DNA from: JBBSEZ01 sp038239195
Lineage (GTDB): Bacteria; Planctomycetota; Planctomycetia; Gemmatales; Gemmataceae
Length of the DNA stretch: 20,095 nucleotides
Assembly: GCA_038239195.1 (NCBI GenBank)
Contig: JBBSEZ010000157.1
Location: forward strand, 1-20,095
Direction: 5' to 3'
Shown: positions 1 to 8,160 of the stretch, piece after piece
Position numbering within the stretch: position 1 is the stretch's first letter
Layout: the number at the start of each line of letters is the position of its first letter
Notes under the pieces: generated by a model
The model's database searches: none
The model's input: only the letters and a program-made list of their open reading frames with translations
What the model was told of the DNA's origin: nothing
Made by a program: the position numbers and the translations under genes

Positions 1-7
1 CCGCCAA

Positions 8-71
8 GGGGGGGCGTCCGGCGGGGGGCTGGTGTGGGGTGGGTGCCGCCCCCCCCCCCCGCCCCCCCCCC
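8..71. repeat. G-run block followed by C homopolymers
   Basis: G-runs lie at 8-14, 23-28, 36-39 and 41-43. They are followed by twelve C at 49-60, a single G at 61, and ten C at 62-71. The G-runs could form a quadruplex on this strand and the C-runs one on the other. No convincing gene covers this stretch: the open frames through it encode low-complexity Pro/Arg/Gly sequence, and the WD40 gene has a better start downstream. Homopolymers this long are prone to assembly error and to slippage. Confidence 0.6.
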
Positions 72-146
72 GGGCCTGGGCCGGCGGGGGCGGCCCGTCC
101 TACAGTCAGGCTTTTTCCTGCCGCTCGCCTTACCGATCTACTTGCT

Positions 147-174
147 CCCCTCTCCTCGCACTCGGGGAGAGGGG
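147..174. repeat. 9-bp hairpin upstream of the WD40 gene
   Basis: CCCCTCTCC at 147-155 pairs perfectly with GGAGAGGGG at 166-174 around a 10-base loop. It ends 47 bases before the WD40 start codon. No T-run follows on either strand, so it is not a standard intrinsic terminator. Its composition resembles dispersed palindromic (REP-like) intergenic elements, but no second copy was found in this window, so that reading is only a guess. Confidence 0.5.
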
Positions 175-221
175 CTCGCCAGCCGCCAGGCGGCCCCCTA
201 CAAGCTCACAACGAGGTCATC

Positions 222-1220
222 ATGCCGAGCCCCGACAAACTCAAGCAGGTCAAGAACATTGGCCTGGACCGAAACATCGCCTTCGCCGTGGCGCGCCAGC
301 CCAACAGCAGCCGCCTCTACCTGGGCGGCTCCGATTTCAAGGTGAGCCTGCTCGACGTGTCGGCCGCCCGGCCCGCGCCGGTCGAGATCGGCAAGCACGC
401 CAGCTACGTCACCGGCGTCGCCCTCGCTGGCTCGACGCTGATCTCCGTCGGCTACGACGGGCGCGTGAACTGGTGGGACGTCGAGCGCAAGGCGCAGGTC
501 CGCTCGGTCGAGGGCCACAAGAAGTGGGCCCGCAACGTCGCCATCACGAGCGATGGCCGCTTCGCCGCCACCGTCGCCGACGACATGGTGTGCAAGGTGT
601 GGGACGTGGCGAGTGGCCGGCAGGTCCACGAACTGAAGGGCCATCAGGAAAAGACGCCGAGCCACTTCCCGTCGATGCTCTACGCCTGTGCCTACTCGGC
701 CGACGGCAAGTTCCTGGCCACGGGCGACAAGGTCGGGCACGTCGTCGTGTGGGACGCCACGACGGGCCGGCAGGTCAAGACGCTGGAATGCCCGATCATG
801 TACACCTGGGACCCGCGCCAGCGCATCCACTCCATCGGCGGCATCCGTTCGCTGGCGTTCTCGCCCGACGGCAAGCGCCTGGCCGTGGGCGGGACGGGCA
901 AGATCGGCAACATCGACCACCTCGAGGCGAAGTCGCGCGTCGAGGTCTTCGACTGGCAGAGCGGCAAGCGGACCCACGAGTTCGCGAAGGGGAAGTTCAA
1001 CGGGCTGGTGAACCGGCTGGCGTTCCACCCGCAGGGCAAGTGGCTCCTGGGCGCGGGCGGGGCGGGGGACGGCTTTTTGGCGTTCTACGACCTGGCCGGC
1101 AACAAGGTGCTGCGCGAGGAGAAACTGCCGATGCACGTTCACAGCGTCGCGCTGAACGAGACGGCGGACACGGTCTATGCCGTCGGGCATGGCCGGTTGA
1201 CGGTTCACGAGATGAAGTGA
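222..1220 (+). CDS. WD40-repeat beta-propeller protein
   Basis: This 332-residue protein appears to be almost entirely WD40 repeats. Blade-ending WD or FD motifs with preceding GH or SPDG turns are visible: GRVNWWDVERK near 81-90, MVCKVWDVASGR near 122-133, HVVVWDATTGRQ near 173-184, AFSPDGKRLAVGG near 212-224, and RVEVFDWQSGK near 239-249. The length fits one seven-bladed propeller. There is no signal peptide, so it is probably a cytoplasmic protein-interaction scaffold; no partner can be inferred. The ATG at 222 was chosen because the longer frame (from 39) encodes low-complexity Pro/Gly/Arg sequence from the homopolymer region. A weak GAGG lies just upstream. No enzymatic or kinase domain is fused to it, although WD40 repeats are often fused to kinases in planctomycetes. 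Confidence 0.9.
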   Translation: MPSPDKLKQVKNIGLDRNIAFAVARQPNSSRLYLGGSDFKVSLLDVSAARPAPVEIGKHASYVTGVALAGSTLISVGYDGRVNWWDVERKAQVRSVEGHKKWARNVAITSDGRFAATVADDMVCKVWDVASGRQVHELKGHQEKTPSHFPSMLYACAYSADGKFLATGDKVGHVVVWDATTGRQVKTLECPIMYTWDPRQRIHSIGGIRSLAFSPDGKRLAVGGTGKIGNIDHLEAKSRVEVFDWQSGKRTHEFAKGKFNGLVNRLAFHPQGKWLLGAGGAGDGFLAFYDLAGNKVLREEKLPMHVHSVALNETADTVYAVGHGRLTVHEMK

Positions 1221-1335
1221 GGGCCGGCCGACCTGGGGCCAGATGGCATGGCGCATCCTCGCTTGTTACTCCGGGCCCCTTCCCCGCCCGCTCCCCGCGC
1301 GGTACGATCCTGTCACGCCCACCAAGGAGCCTGCC

Positions 1336-1773
1336 ATGCGCCGCGTCCTGCCGCTGCTCGTCCTGTCTTCGCTGGCATTTGCTCCCGCCCCGCTACCGAA
1401 GACCGGGTCGCACAGGCGCCCCGACGCCCAGAGGTTGCAAGGGAAATGGGAGAGGACGCAACTCTACAACGGGGCCGCCCTGGTCCCGGAACGGCCCGGG
1501 GAGGTCACGCTCGCGATTGCCGGCGAAACACTGGCCTTCTCTCGCAATGGCAAGGAGCAAACGAAATGGACGATCGAGCTCGACCCCCTGAAGGCCCCCA
1601 AGGGGCTCGATCTGGTGGGGCTCGGCGATTCCAAAGGGGCCGTTCAGCACGGGATCTATCGGCTCGAGGGTGACACGCTCACCTACTGTTACAGCGGCAC
1701 GGCGCGGCCGTCGAGTTTCGACCGCTCCGTTCCGGGTGTTTTTCTCATTGTCCTCAAGCGCAAGATGCCTTGA
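1336..1773 (+). CDS. Secreted TIGR03067-type (lipocalin-like) protein
   Basis: A 145-residue protein with a short N-terminal signal (RR, then hydrophobic residues 4-18). The rest follows the TIGR03067 pattern common in planctomycetes: RLQGKWERTQLYNGAALVPE near 33-52, a central strand set ending in WTIELDPLKAPKGLDL near 78-93, then GIYRLEGDTLTYCYSG near 106-121, and a closing FLIVLKRK near 136-143. Family knowledge suggests a small extracytoplasmic beta-barrel or lipocalin-like fold; no ligand is established. The ATG at 1336 has AAGGAG at 1324-1329, six bases upstream, and directly precedes the signal peptide, so the longer frame from 1243 is rejected. A TACGAT hexamer at 1303-1308 may be the -10 element. 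The 3' two thirds is also open on the opposite strand, where it overlaps the run-on of the antitoxin-like gene. Confidence 0.88.
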   Translation: MRRVLPLLVLSSLAFAPAPLPKTGSHRRPDAQRLQGKWERTQLYNGAALVPERPGEVTLAIAGETLAFSRNGKEQTKWTIELDPLKAPKGLDLVGLGDSKGAVQHGIYRLEGDTLTYCYSGTARPSSFDRSVPGVFLIVLKRKMP

Positions 1774-2052
1774 GTCTATCTGCCACCGCGAGGCTCGTCT
1801 GCACGCAGGTTTGCCGTGGGCGGCCATCAGGGTCGCTTCCCACAACTTCCGCTCTGCCAGTTCGTCGGCCCACGCCTCCGGGTCGGCCTTGAGGGCGGCG
1901 TAGTCGGCGCTCAGCCCCTCGAAGAACCGTTTGCGACGGTAAGCGTCTAACACCTTGTCGAGCACGTCCGTCATAGTCTGGCCGGTCTGCCCGGCCAACT
2001 CTTGCAGGATTCGGTGCGACGTCTCGCTGATCGGAATGGTCGGCGTGGACAT
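1393..2052 (-). CDS. Ribbon-helix-helix antitoxin-like protein with aberrant C-terminal run-on
   Basis: The first ~75 residues are convincing. MSTPTIPISETSHRILQELA begins a beta strand plus helix, followed by TGQTMTDVLDKVLDAYRRKR, as in short RHH/CopG-like antitoxins common in planctomycetes. An Ala/Glu-rich stretch then ends WADELAERKLWEATL. Such proteins usually stop soon after this point. Here the frame continues for about 145 more residues, first into Arg/Cys-rich sequence and then into the antisense of the TIGR03067 gene, stopping only at 1393. The recognisable part covers about 1828-2052. I infer loss of the native stop by indel or deletion. No toxin gene (PemK/MazF, RelE or PIN) is adjacent. 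The ATG at 2052 is preferred over the one at 2061 because GGAGG at 2062-2066 is nine bases upstream of the former and touches the latter. The gene lies 97 bases downstream of the GH18 gene on the same strand. It may be a decaying pseudogene. Confidence 0.55.
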   Translation of the reverse strand: MSTPTIPISETSHRILQELAGQTGQTMTDVLDKVLDAYRRKRFFEGLSADYAALKADPEAWADELAERKLWEATLMAAHGKPACRRASRWQIDSRHLALEDNEKNTRNGAVETRRPRRAAVTVGERVTLEPIDPVLNGPFGIAEPHQIEPLGGLQGVELDRPFRLLLAIAREGQCFAGNRERDLPGPFRDQGGPVVELRPLPFPLQPLGVGAPVRPGLR

Positions 2053-2149
2053 GAGTGTCATCCTCCCTCGTCCGCAAGACAGCACATCAGGCGTCGCGTG
2101 TCGGCGGACAGGTCAGGTCGCGAGGCCCCCCTGACTCGTTGGCCAGGGA

Positions 2150-3397
2150 TCATTTCTTCCCGCGCAGTGCCTTGTGCAGTGTGGTCAACAACGTCGCCTT
2201 CGCGTCGTCCGCGCTCAGCTCCCACGCCATGACGCCGCCCAGCTTCCTCCGCTCGGCGTACTCGGCCTTTAAGCGCAGCGATTCCGGATCGTCGTAGGAG
2301 ATCATGGTGCCGCTCTTGGCGTCGTAGAGCCAGGGCACCTTCGCCTCGTCGTGCCAGAAGCGCCTCGACTTGCCGACGTGGTTGGCCGCCAGGTCCTTGT
2401 AGTCCCACGTGCCCGGCTCCCAGGTGCCGCGCGGCGGATTCGGGGCGTGCGGCTGATACAGGCCGTCGTTGAGGTTCTTCACCCCGCCCCAGCCGCGGCC
2501 GTAGAACGGTACGCCCAAGACGATCTTGTCGGCGGGCATCCCTTTCGCGAGGTAGGCGCGCACCGCCGAATCGACGTTGAAGTGCTTGCGCACCACTTCG
2601 TCGGCCGTCGGGTCGCCCTTTGACGGATAAAGCGGGGCGTTGAAGTTGGTGAGCGTGCTCCAGCCTCCGTGGAAGTCGTAGGCCATCAGGTTGACCCAAT
2701 CGACGAGCCGGCCGACCTTTTCGATCTCCAGGTTGGCGTAGGTCTTCGGGCCGGCGGGCGCGGCGAGGGTGAGCAGATAGCGTTTCTTGTCGAGCTTGCC
2801 GCGCGCGTCGAGCTCCTTGCGGAGGGAGGCGAGCAGCAGGGTGTAGTTCTTCTTGTCCTCGGGGCGCGTCTTGTTCCTCTCCAGCCCCCCGCTCACGGGA
2901 TGTTCCCAATCGACGTCGACGCCGTCGAAGCCGTATTTGGTCATGAAGGCGACGGCGGACTTCGCGAACTTGTCGCGCGATTTGTCGGTGAGGGCGACGT
3001 CGGAGAACGGGCCCGACAGCGTCCACCCGCCGACGGCGATGAGCGTCTTGAGGCGCGGGTGCTTCTTCTTGAGCTTCAGAAGTTGGTTGAAGTTGCCGCG
3101 CAGGGAGCCGGCATCCCACGAGTCGCCCGGGTAGAACTTGTCGAGGGCGGCGTAGGAGTCGAACAGGCCACACTCCCCGCCCGGCGCGATCTTGGCGAAG
3201 GCGTAGATGATGTGCGTCAGCTTGTCGGCATGAATGTCGTGGACGTTGTACTTGCGTTGGTAGACAGTCCACTCGGCGTAGTAGGCGACGATGCGCTTGC
3301 CGGGCACGGCTGGGGCCTCGGGGGCGGCGGCAGTCGGCGCCAGGGCGAGGGCGACGCCGGCCAAGAGGAAGGCGGCGAGGGAGAGACAGCGGTTCAT
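2150..3397 (-). CDS. Secreted glycoside hydrolase family 18 (chitinase-like)
   Basis: A 415-residue protein with a signal peptide at about 1-25 (MNRC, then LSLAAFLLAGVALALAPTAAA). A complete GH18 TIM barrel follows: VAYYAEW at 37-43, the substrate strand LIAVGGWTLSG at 119-129, the catalytic DxxDxDxE motif FDGVDVDWEHP at 157-167 with Glu165 as the predicted acid, LMAYDFHGGW at 237-246, VPFYGRGW at 296-303, and GVMAWELSAD at 388-397. All active-site residues are present, so it should hydrolyse beta-1,4-GlcNAc polymers (chitin or related glycans) by substrate-assisted catalysis, outside the cytoplasm. No chitin-binding module is fused. The ATG at 3397 begins a clean signal peptide; the longer frame from 3529 would bury it. 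It is the distal gene of a likely unit with the small gene at 3492 and the propeller gene. Confidence 0.95.
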   Translation of the reverse strand: MNRCLSLAAFLLAGVALALAPTAAAPEAPAVPGKRIVAYYAEWTVYQRKYNVHDIHADKLTHIIYAFAKIAPGGECGLFDSYAALDKFYPGDSWDAGSLRGNFNQLLKLKKKHPRLKTLIAVGGWTLSGPFSDVALTDKSRDKFAKSAVAFMTKYGFDGVDVDWEHPVSGGLERNKTRPEDKKNYTLLLASLRKELDARGKLDKKRYLLTLAAPAGPKTYANLEIEKVGRLVDWVNLMAYDFHGGWSTLTNFNAPLYPSKGDPTADEVVRKHFNVDSAVRAYLAKGMPADKIVLGVPFYGRGWGGVKNLNDGLYQPHAPNPPRGTWEPGTWDYKDLAANHVGKSRRFWHDEAKVPWLYDAKSGTMISYDDPESLRLKAEYAERRKLGGVMAWELSADDAKATLLTTLHKALRGKK

Positions 3398-3491
3398 GAG
3401 CGTGGCCTCGACGGGGGGGCTGCGGTCACAGTGTAGGCGGGAGCGAGGGGGCGTGGCGATAGGTTCGCCATCCACACCTCGCCGCGACTCA

Positions 3492-3695
3492 CTACCACTG
3501 GATTTCCCCCCGAGCGAGGCGGTCTTCATAGTCCGTCAACTGCTCGTGGTAGTCCCCCAGGTTCGTCAGTTCCGCTTCCTCCTCCGCCTCCAAGATGGTG
3601 ACCATCACCCGAACGGGGCGAGTCGGCATTTCCTCCCCCGGCAACGTCACCGTGCCGTCCGGGTGCAGCACGCCATCGAGCGTTTTATAGGTCAT
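3492..3695 (-). CDS. Small antitoxin-like protein
   Basis: A 67-residue protein beginning MTYKTLDGVLHPDGTVTLPG, followed by a strand (RPVRVMVTILEAEEE) and an acidic amphipathic tail ending DYEDRLARGEIQW. The N-terminus resembles small AbrB-like or DUF104/DUF2281-like antitoxin proteins, in which a short beta domain is followed by a partner-binding tail; this is a resemblance only. AGGGAGG at 3704-3710, eight bases upstream, selects the ATG at 3695. An alternative GTG at 3713 would overlap the stop of the upstream gene in a GTGA arrangement. It lies 14 bases after the propeller gene and 94 bases before the GH18 gene, all on one strand, with no toxin candidate in the unit. Confidence 0.75.
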   Translation of the reverse strand: MTYKTLDGVLHPDGTVTLPGEEMPTRPVRVMVTILEAEEEAELTNLGDYHEQLTDYEDRLARGEIQW

Positions 3696-3709
3696 CGCGT
3701 CAACCTCCC

Positions 3710-6097
3710 TCACGGCACGTAATTGATCGTCTGATACACCGTGTCCGCCATCTTCGCCCCGTCCTCTGCCGTCAATCCTTTATACCCGATCGCCATCTGC
3801 ATCACCGGCTTCAGGTCCGCGATCTCCAACGTCACCGTCTTCCCGTCCGCCGACAGTGACACTGCCTGGACCTTCACCCGGTCGCGGCCTACCTTCTTGG
3901 GATCAGCCACCGAATAGTCCTTCGACCCATACGCCTTTGTCCGGCGATAGTTCCAGCGCTGGACGTCGAACAGCGCCGGCGTCAGCCCCTCGCGCCGCAG
4001 CGCCACCGGGAACGCGAGCGACACCGTGCCGCGGGCCACCTTGACCTCCAGGGGCAGGTGGACCGGCTTGCCGGTGTAGCGCACCCGATAGAGCCCGCCG
4101 TCGCGCGGGGCCTTCGTCCCCCAGCCGCGCAGGCCACACGCGTAGAGCTGGCCGTCCTTTGGGTGGAAGCGGGCGCGCATGATGCCAGTATCGAAGGCGA
4201 GGGGGAAGGCGATCGCCCCGCCCTGGAAGCGGGCGCCGTCGCGCTGGACGAACACCTTGAACAGCTTGCCCGTGCCGTAGGAGGTGTGGAGCAAATGGCC
4301 CTTGAACGGGCCCCACTTGTCGCTGGTGACCCACACCTGCCCGCCGCTCGAATTGTCCTCGCTCATCGGGAGCCAGCAGAGCGGGGGCTCGGGCGTGCGG
4401 CCCTCGTCCTTCGGGCCCCAGACGTGCCCGTAGAACGCCCCTCTCTTCACGAGGTCGATCTTGGAACTGGGCACCCAGTTGCCCTGGTTGTCGGCGACGG
4501 TGATCGTGTCGTCGGGGCCCACGCTCATCCCGTTGGGCTCGCGCAGCCCGGAGCAGAGCAGTTCCGCCCGCGAGCCGTCGCGCGCCACCTTGATGACCCC
4601 GCCGTGCATCGGCGTGCCGAACGGGACGCGGTGAGCGCCGCGGGCGCAGTAAAAGTTGCCGGCGCGGTCGGTGTGCAGCTCGAACGCGAAGCCGTGGAAG
4701 GTCGGGGCCGTCGGCGCATCGTTGTTGAAGTTCTCGTAGAAGTCAGCCTCGCCATCGCTGTTGAGGTCGTGCAGTCGGGTGATCTGGTCGCGCCCCAGCA
4801 CGTGGACCTTCCCGCCCACGACCTTCAGCCCGAGCGGCTCGAACAGCCCCGTGGCGAAGCGCTTCCACCTCACTTTTTCGAGCTTGCCGTCCAGTCCCGA
4901 GGCGATCCAGACGTCTCCGCTCCAGGTACACAGGGCCGCCCGGCCGTCGGGGAAGAAGTCGAGCGCCCCCGGCCTCATCCACGAGCCCCACGGGTTGCCG
5001 TCCGGCAGAGGAATGGTATCGACCGCGTAGGCCCTGTCGTTCGGGCCGAGCTTGCCGCGGACGACTATTTCCTGCTTCCAGCGCGCCGGGCCGCCCTTGC
5101 ACAGGGCGGGCAAGTCCTCCACGTGTTCCGCCTGTTTCATCGCGTCGCGCAAGTTCGCCCCTCCGCGCGCGACGAACACCTTGAACGTTTTCGGCGCTCC
5201 GTGGGCCGGCAACTTCACGACCACCCGGTTGCGGTCGCGCACTTGGAGCTCGGCGCCTGGCAGGCCGGCCAACCCGACCTGGATCGTCGCCTCGCGCCGC
5301 TCCAGTCGGGCCACGGGAGGCATGGTGCCACGGTCGATCGTGCCCGTGGCGCCGGGGAGGTCGCAGACGAACAGGTAGCGCGGCTTGTCGGCACGGTCGA
5401 TGCGGATGGTGCGGCAAAAGACCTCTGTTTTGTCCTTGACCAGCATGGTGGGGAGATCCAGCACGTTCGACGTGCCGACGGTGTAGGACAGGACGGTCTT
5501 CCAGGCGTGCAGATAGAGCCCCTTGAAGTGGGCGACGGGCTTCGGGAGCGCGCCGGAGGGGGTCGGGCGCGGGTCGGCGAAACGCCCGTCGAGCGACCAG
5601 CCGGGGAGCAGGCTGTTCTGGAAGAGGGCGGGGAGGCGGAGGTACGCGAGGTCGGTGCCCTTGTAGCCGTTGAGGTTGGTGCGGCTGACGTCGAGGAAGC
5701 CGCCCGACCACGCCGCCACGAAGCCGCAGAGCTCCGTGTCGAACGCGGCACCGTGCTTTCCGCCGAGATGGACGTTGATGGCGCGCAGGACGATGGGCGG
5801 GACTTTCTCCTCGCGGGGCCCCGGCAACACCTTCCCCGGTTTCGTTTTGACGTCGCGCTCCCGGCCGGCGCTGATGAGGCTGAAGGCGAGGAAGGGGCCG
5901 TAGTTCATCTTCTCGCCCCGTCCAGTCAATTCGGGGTCGAACTCGAAGCCGTCGCGCGGCACCTCGAGGACCGGCTTACCGGGCCCTTCGCCGGCCGTCT
6001 CCCGAGAACCAACGAGATAAAGGATCGGAAACGCCATCGCCACGAGGGCAAGGGCGAGCCGAAGGGAGCGCCGAGCGCCGCGGGCAGGTGCCATCAT
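3710..6097 (-). CDS. Signal-anchored beta-propeller protein, probably DUF6797-like N-terminal part
   Basis: A 795-residue protein. Residues about 11-29 form a hydrophobic signal or anchor (RLALALVAMAFPILYLVG), so the protein is exported or membrane-tethered. Residues about 45-340 form an all-beta region beginning with DGFEFDPELTGRGEKMNYGPF. This resembles the domain I know as DUF6797 in planctomycetes and verrucomicrobia, but I am not certain. Residues about 350-690 look like a sorbosone-dehydrogenase/NHL-type propeller: GSWMRPGALDFFPDGRAA near 371-388, a Ca-binding-like DLNSDGEADF at 444-453, and GLREPNGMSVGPDDTITVAD near 517-536. A beta domain of about 100 residues ends it. No CxxCH heme motif is present, unlike longer planctomycetal homologues that carry cytochrome domains. 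Tandem ATGs occur at 6097 and 6094 behind GAGGAAGGA; either may be used. Substrate unknown. It leads a likely unit with the small gene and the GH18 gene. Confidence 0.85.
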   Translation of the reverse strand: MMAPARGARRSLRLALALVAMAFPILYLVGSRETAGEGPGKPVLEVPRDGFEFDPELTGRGEKMNYGPFLAFSLISAGRERDVKTKPGKVLPGPREEKVPPIVLRAINVHLGGKHGAAFDTELCGFVAAWSGGFLDVSRTNLNGYKGTDLAYLRLPALFQNSLLPGWSLDGRFADPRPTPSGALPKPVAHFKGLYLHAWKTVLSYTVGTSNVLDLPTMLVKDKTEVFCRTIRIDRADKPRYLFVCDLPGATGTIDRGTMPPVARLERREATIQVGLAGLPGAELQVRDRNRVVVKLPAHGAPKTFKVFVARGGANLRDAMKQAEHVEDLPALCKGGPARWKQEIVVRGKLGPNDRAYAVDTIPLPDGNPWGSWMRPGALDFFPDGRAALCTWSGDVWIASGLDGKLEKVRWKRFATGLFEPLGLKVVGGKVHVLGRDQITRLHDLNSDGEADFYENFNNDAPTAPTFHGFAFELHTDRAGNFYCARGAHRVPFGTPMHGGVIKVARDGSRAELLCSGLREPNGMSVGPDDTITVADNQGNWVPSSKIDLVKRGAFYGHVWGPKDEGRTPEPPLCWLPMSEDNSSGGQVWVTSDKWGPFKGHLLHTSYGTGKLFKVFVQRDGARFQGGAIAFPLAFDTGIMRARFHPKDGQLYACGLRGWGTKAPRDGGLYRVRYTGKPVHLPLEVKVARGTVSLAFPVALRREGLTPALFDVQRWNYRRTKAYGSKDYSVADPKKVGRDRVKVQAVSLSADGKTVTLEIADLKPVMQMAIGYKGLTAEDGAKMADTVYQTINYVP

Positions 6098-6196
6098 TCC
6101 TTCCTCGTTCCGGAGAGCGGGCATTTGACCATGCTACGGCAGGCAGGGACCGCGCGGAAGAAGCCGATCTTCGTAACCGCCGAGGCGGGCCCGGTG

Positions 6197-6202
6197 TATG
6201 AT
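6197..6202 (+). promoter_or_regulatory. Possible -10 hexamer (TATGAT)
   Basis: TATGAT lies 39 bases before the GTG start at 6242, within the 144-base divergent region between two opposite genes. No good -35 is visible 16-18 bases upstream, so this is a weak call. It is supported mainly by similar TAnGAT hexamers ahead of other plus-strand genes here. Confidence 0.3.
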
Positions 6203-6241
6203 AGTCGTGTCCGCCCACCAGCGCCCACCTCGGAGCCCGCC

Positions 6242-7363
6242 GTGAAGGCCCGCCTTTGTCTTGCCCTGATGTTCCTCCTCGCGTTTGTCGGGCCCGCGCG
6301 CGCCTGCACGATCCCCGTGTTCCGCTACGCCCTGGAGCGCTGGCCGGCCTCGCGCTACGAAGTGGTCGTCTTCCAGCGCGGCAAGTTCACGCCCGAGGCC
6401 GAGGCGGCGCTGCGCGAGTTGAACCGGCCAGCGGCGCCGGCCAATTTCACGGTCAAGGTCATCGACCTCAACGGCAAGGTGGAGGCGGACCTGCGCAAGG
6501 TGTGGGAACGCGAATCGACGCGCGCGACGGTGCCGTGGATGGTGTCTCTCTACCCCGATGAAGAGGAAGTGCCGACGATCGCTTGGGCCGGGCCGCTCAC
6601 GGCGAAGAACGTCCGTCTGCTGCTCGATTCGCCCGCTCGCCGGCAGATCGTGCGCCACCTGGCGCAAGGCACGTCGGTGGTTTGGGTGTTGCTGGAGAGC
6701 GGCGACGCGCGGGCCGACAAACTTGCCGCAGACTTGCTGGCCCGCGAGCTGGCGCGGCTGGAAAAGTCCGTCAAGGTGCCGGAGCAACCGCCTGATGGGG
6801 TGAAGTTGCTGACCGAGTTGCCGCTGCGCGTGTCGTTCTCCGTGGTGAGCGTTTCGCGGGGCGATCGGGGCGAGGAGGGGCTGGTCCAGGCGCTGCTCAA
6901 CCTGGGCCCGAAAATCGCGGCAGCGCCCGGGCCCGTCGTCTTCCCCGTGATCGGGCGCGGCCGTGCGATGATCGGCCTGCACGGCGACAAGCTCACGGCG
7001 CTGCGGTTGGAGGACTGGGCGACGTTTCTCTGTGGGGCGTGCTCGTGCGAGGTGAGCGAAGAAAACCCCGGCACCGACCTGCTGCTCGCAGCGAACTGGG
7101 AAACGCTGCTGGGCCTGGCAGGGACGGAGCGCCCCAGGCCCGACGAGCCAGCGAAAGGCCGCAAGACCACTCCAAAGAGCGTCGCCATTCCGCCGGGACT
7201 GAAGGAGCGGAGCTCGGGCACGCCGGCAGCCTCACCGCCGGTGGCGGCTTCCTCCGAGGGTCGCTGGTTTTGGGCGGGTGCGGGCGTGGTGGGCGTGGTG
7301 GCGTTGCTGGCGGGCTCGCGCTTGCTGCGGCCGCGCCGGGGGCGCGGGCGGGACGGTTCTTGA
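6242..7363 (+). CDS. Exported, C-terminally anchored protein with CxxCxC motif
   Basis: A 373-residue protein of unknown function. Residues 1-21 are a signal peptide (KAR, then LCLALMFLLAFVGPARA). The mature part starts CTIPVFRYALERWPASRYEV, a sequence I associate with a planctomycete-conserved hypothetical family, possibly thioredoxin-like in fold. A cysteine cluster, FLCGACSCEV, lies at 262-271 (Cys264, 267, 269) and is followed by NPGTDLLLAANW. A Pro/Ser-rich linker leads to one membrane helix at about 343-362 and an Arg-rich cytoplasmic end, so most of the protein should face the periplasm. The cysteines could bind metal or form disulfides. The GTG at 6242 has GGAG six bases upstream and starts the signal peptide; the long frame upstream (from 4058) is antisense to the propeller gene. 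It is divergent from that gene. Confidence 0.82.
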   Translation: MKARLCLALMFLLAFVGPARACTIPVFRYALERWPASRYEVVVFQRGKFTPEAEAALRELNRPAAPANFTVKVIDLNGKVEADLRKVWERESTRATVPWMVSLYPDEEEVPTIAWAGPLTAKNVRLLLDSPARRQIVRHLAQGTSVVWVLLESGDARADKLAADLLARELARLEKSVKVPEQPPDGVKLLTELPLRVSFSVVSVSRGDRGEEGLVQALLNLGPKIAAAPGPVVFPVIGRGRAMIGLHGDKLTALRLEDWATFLCGACSCEVSEENPGTDLLLAANWETLLGLAGTERPRPDEPAKGRKTTPKSVAIPPGLKERSSGTPAASPPVAASSEGRWFWAGAGVVGVVALLAGSRLLRPRRGRGRDGS

Positions 7364-7436
7364 CTCGGCGCGCAAGCTCGATCGATTGATCCCGAACCAC
7401 CAAGGCCATCGCCTGTCCTATCGGGGGGAGGGAACC

Positions 7437-8078
<642 letters not shown>

Positions 8079-8160
8079 GTTCTGCCACCTGCACGATGGT
8101 TCCTCGCTTGGCCCTGGATATACTGCCCCTATCTCTTTCCCAGAGGCCTGGAGGTTTGTC

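Noticed and set aside
198..1256. 352-residue minus-strand open frame
   Set aside because: It is antisense to the WD40 gene, whose WD motifs are clear in the plus frame.
3710..6097. Membrane-bound cytochrome-type dehydrogenase
   Set aside because: Related planctomycetal proteins carry a c-type heme motif, but no CxxCH is present in this protein, so a heme role was not assigned.
4058..6241. Very long plus-strand open frame upstream of the Cys-motif protein
   Set aside because: It is antisense to the beta-propeller gene, has Arg/Val/Glu-biased composition typical of high-GC shadow frames, and lacks any recognisable domain. The real gene starts at 6242 with a signal peptide and ribosome site.
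7360..7365. TTGACT as a -35 element for prfH
   Set aside because: No -10-like hexamer is found 16-18 bases downstream, and it overlaps the stop of the preceding gene.
8119..8124. TATACT as a -10 element for the DUF1080 gene
   Set aside because: No acceptable -35 lies 15-19 bases upstream, and the match alone is weak. It was left out of the promoter list.
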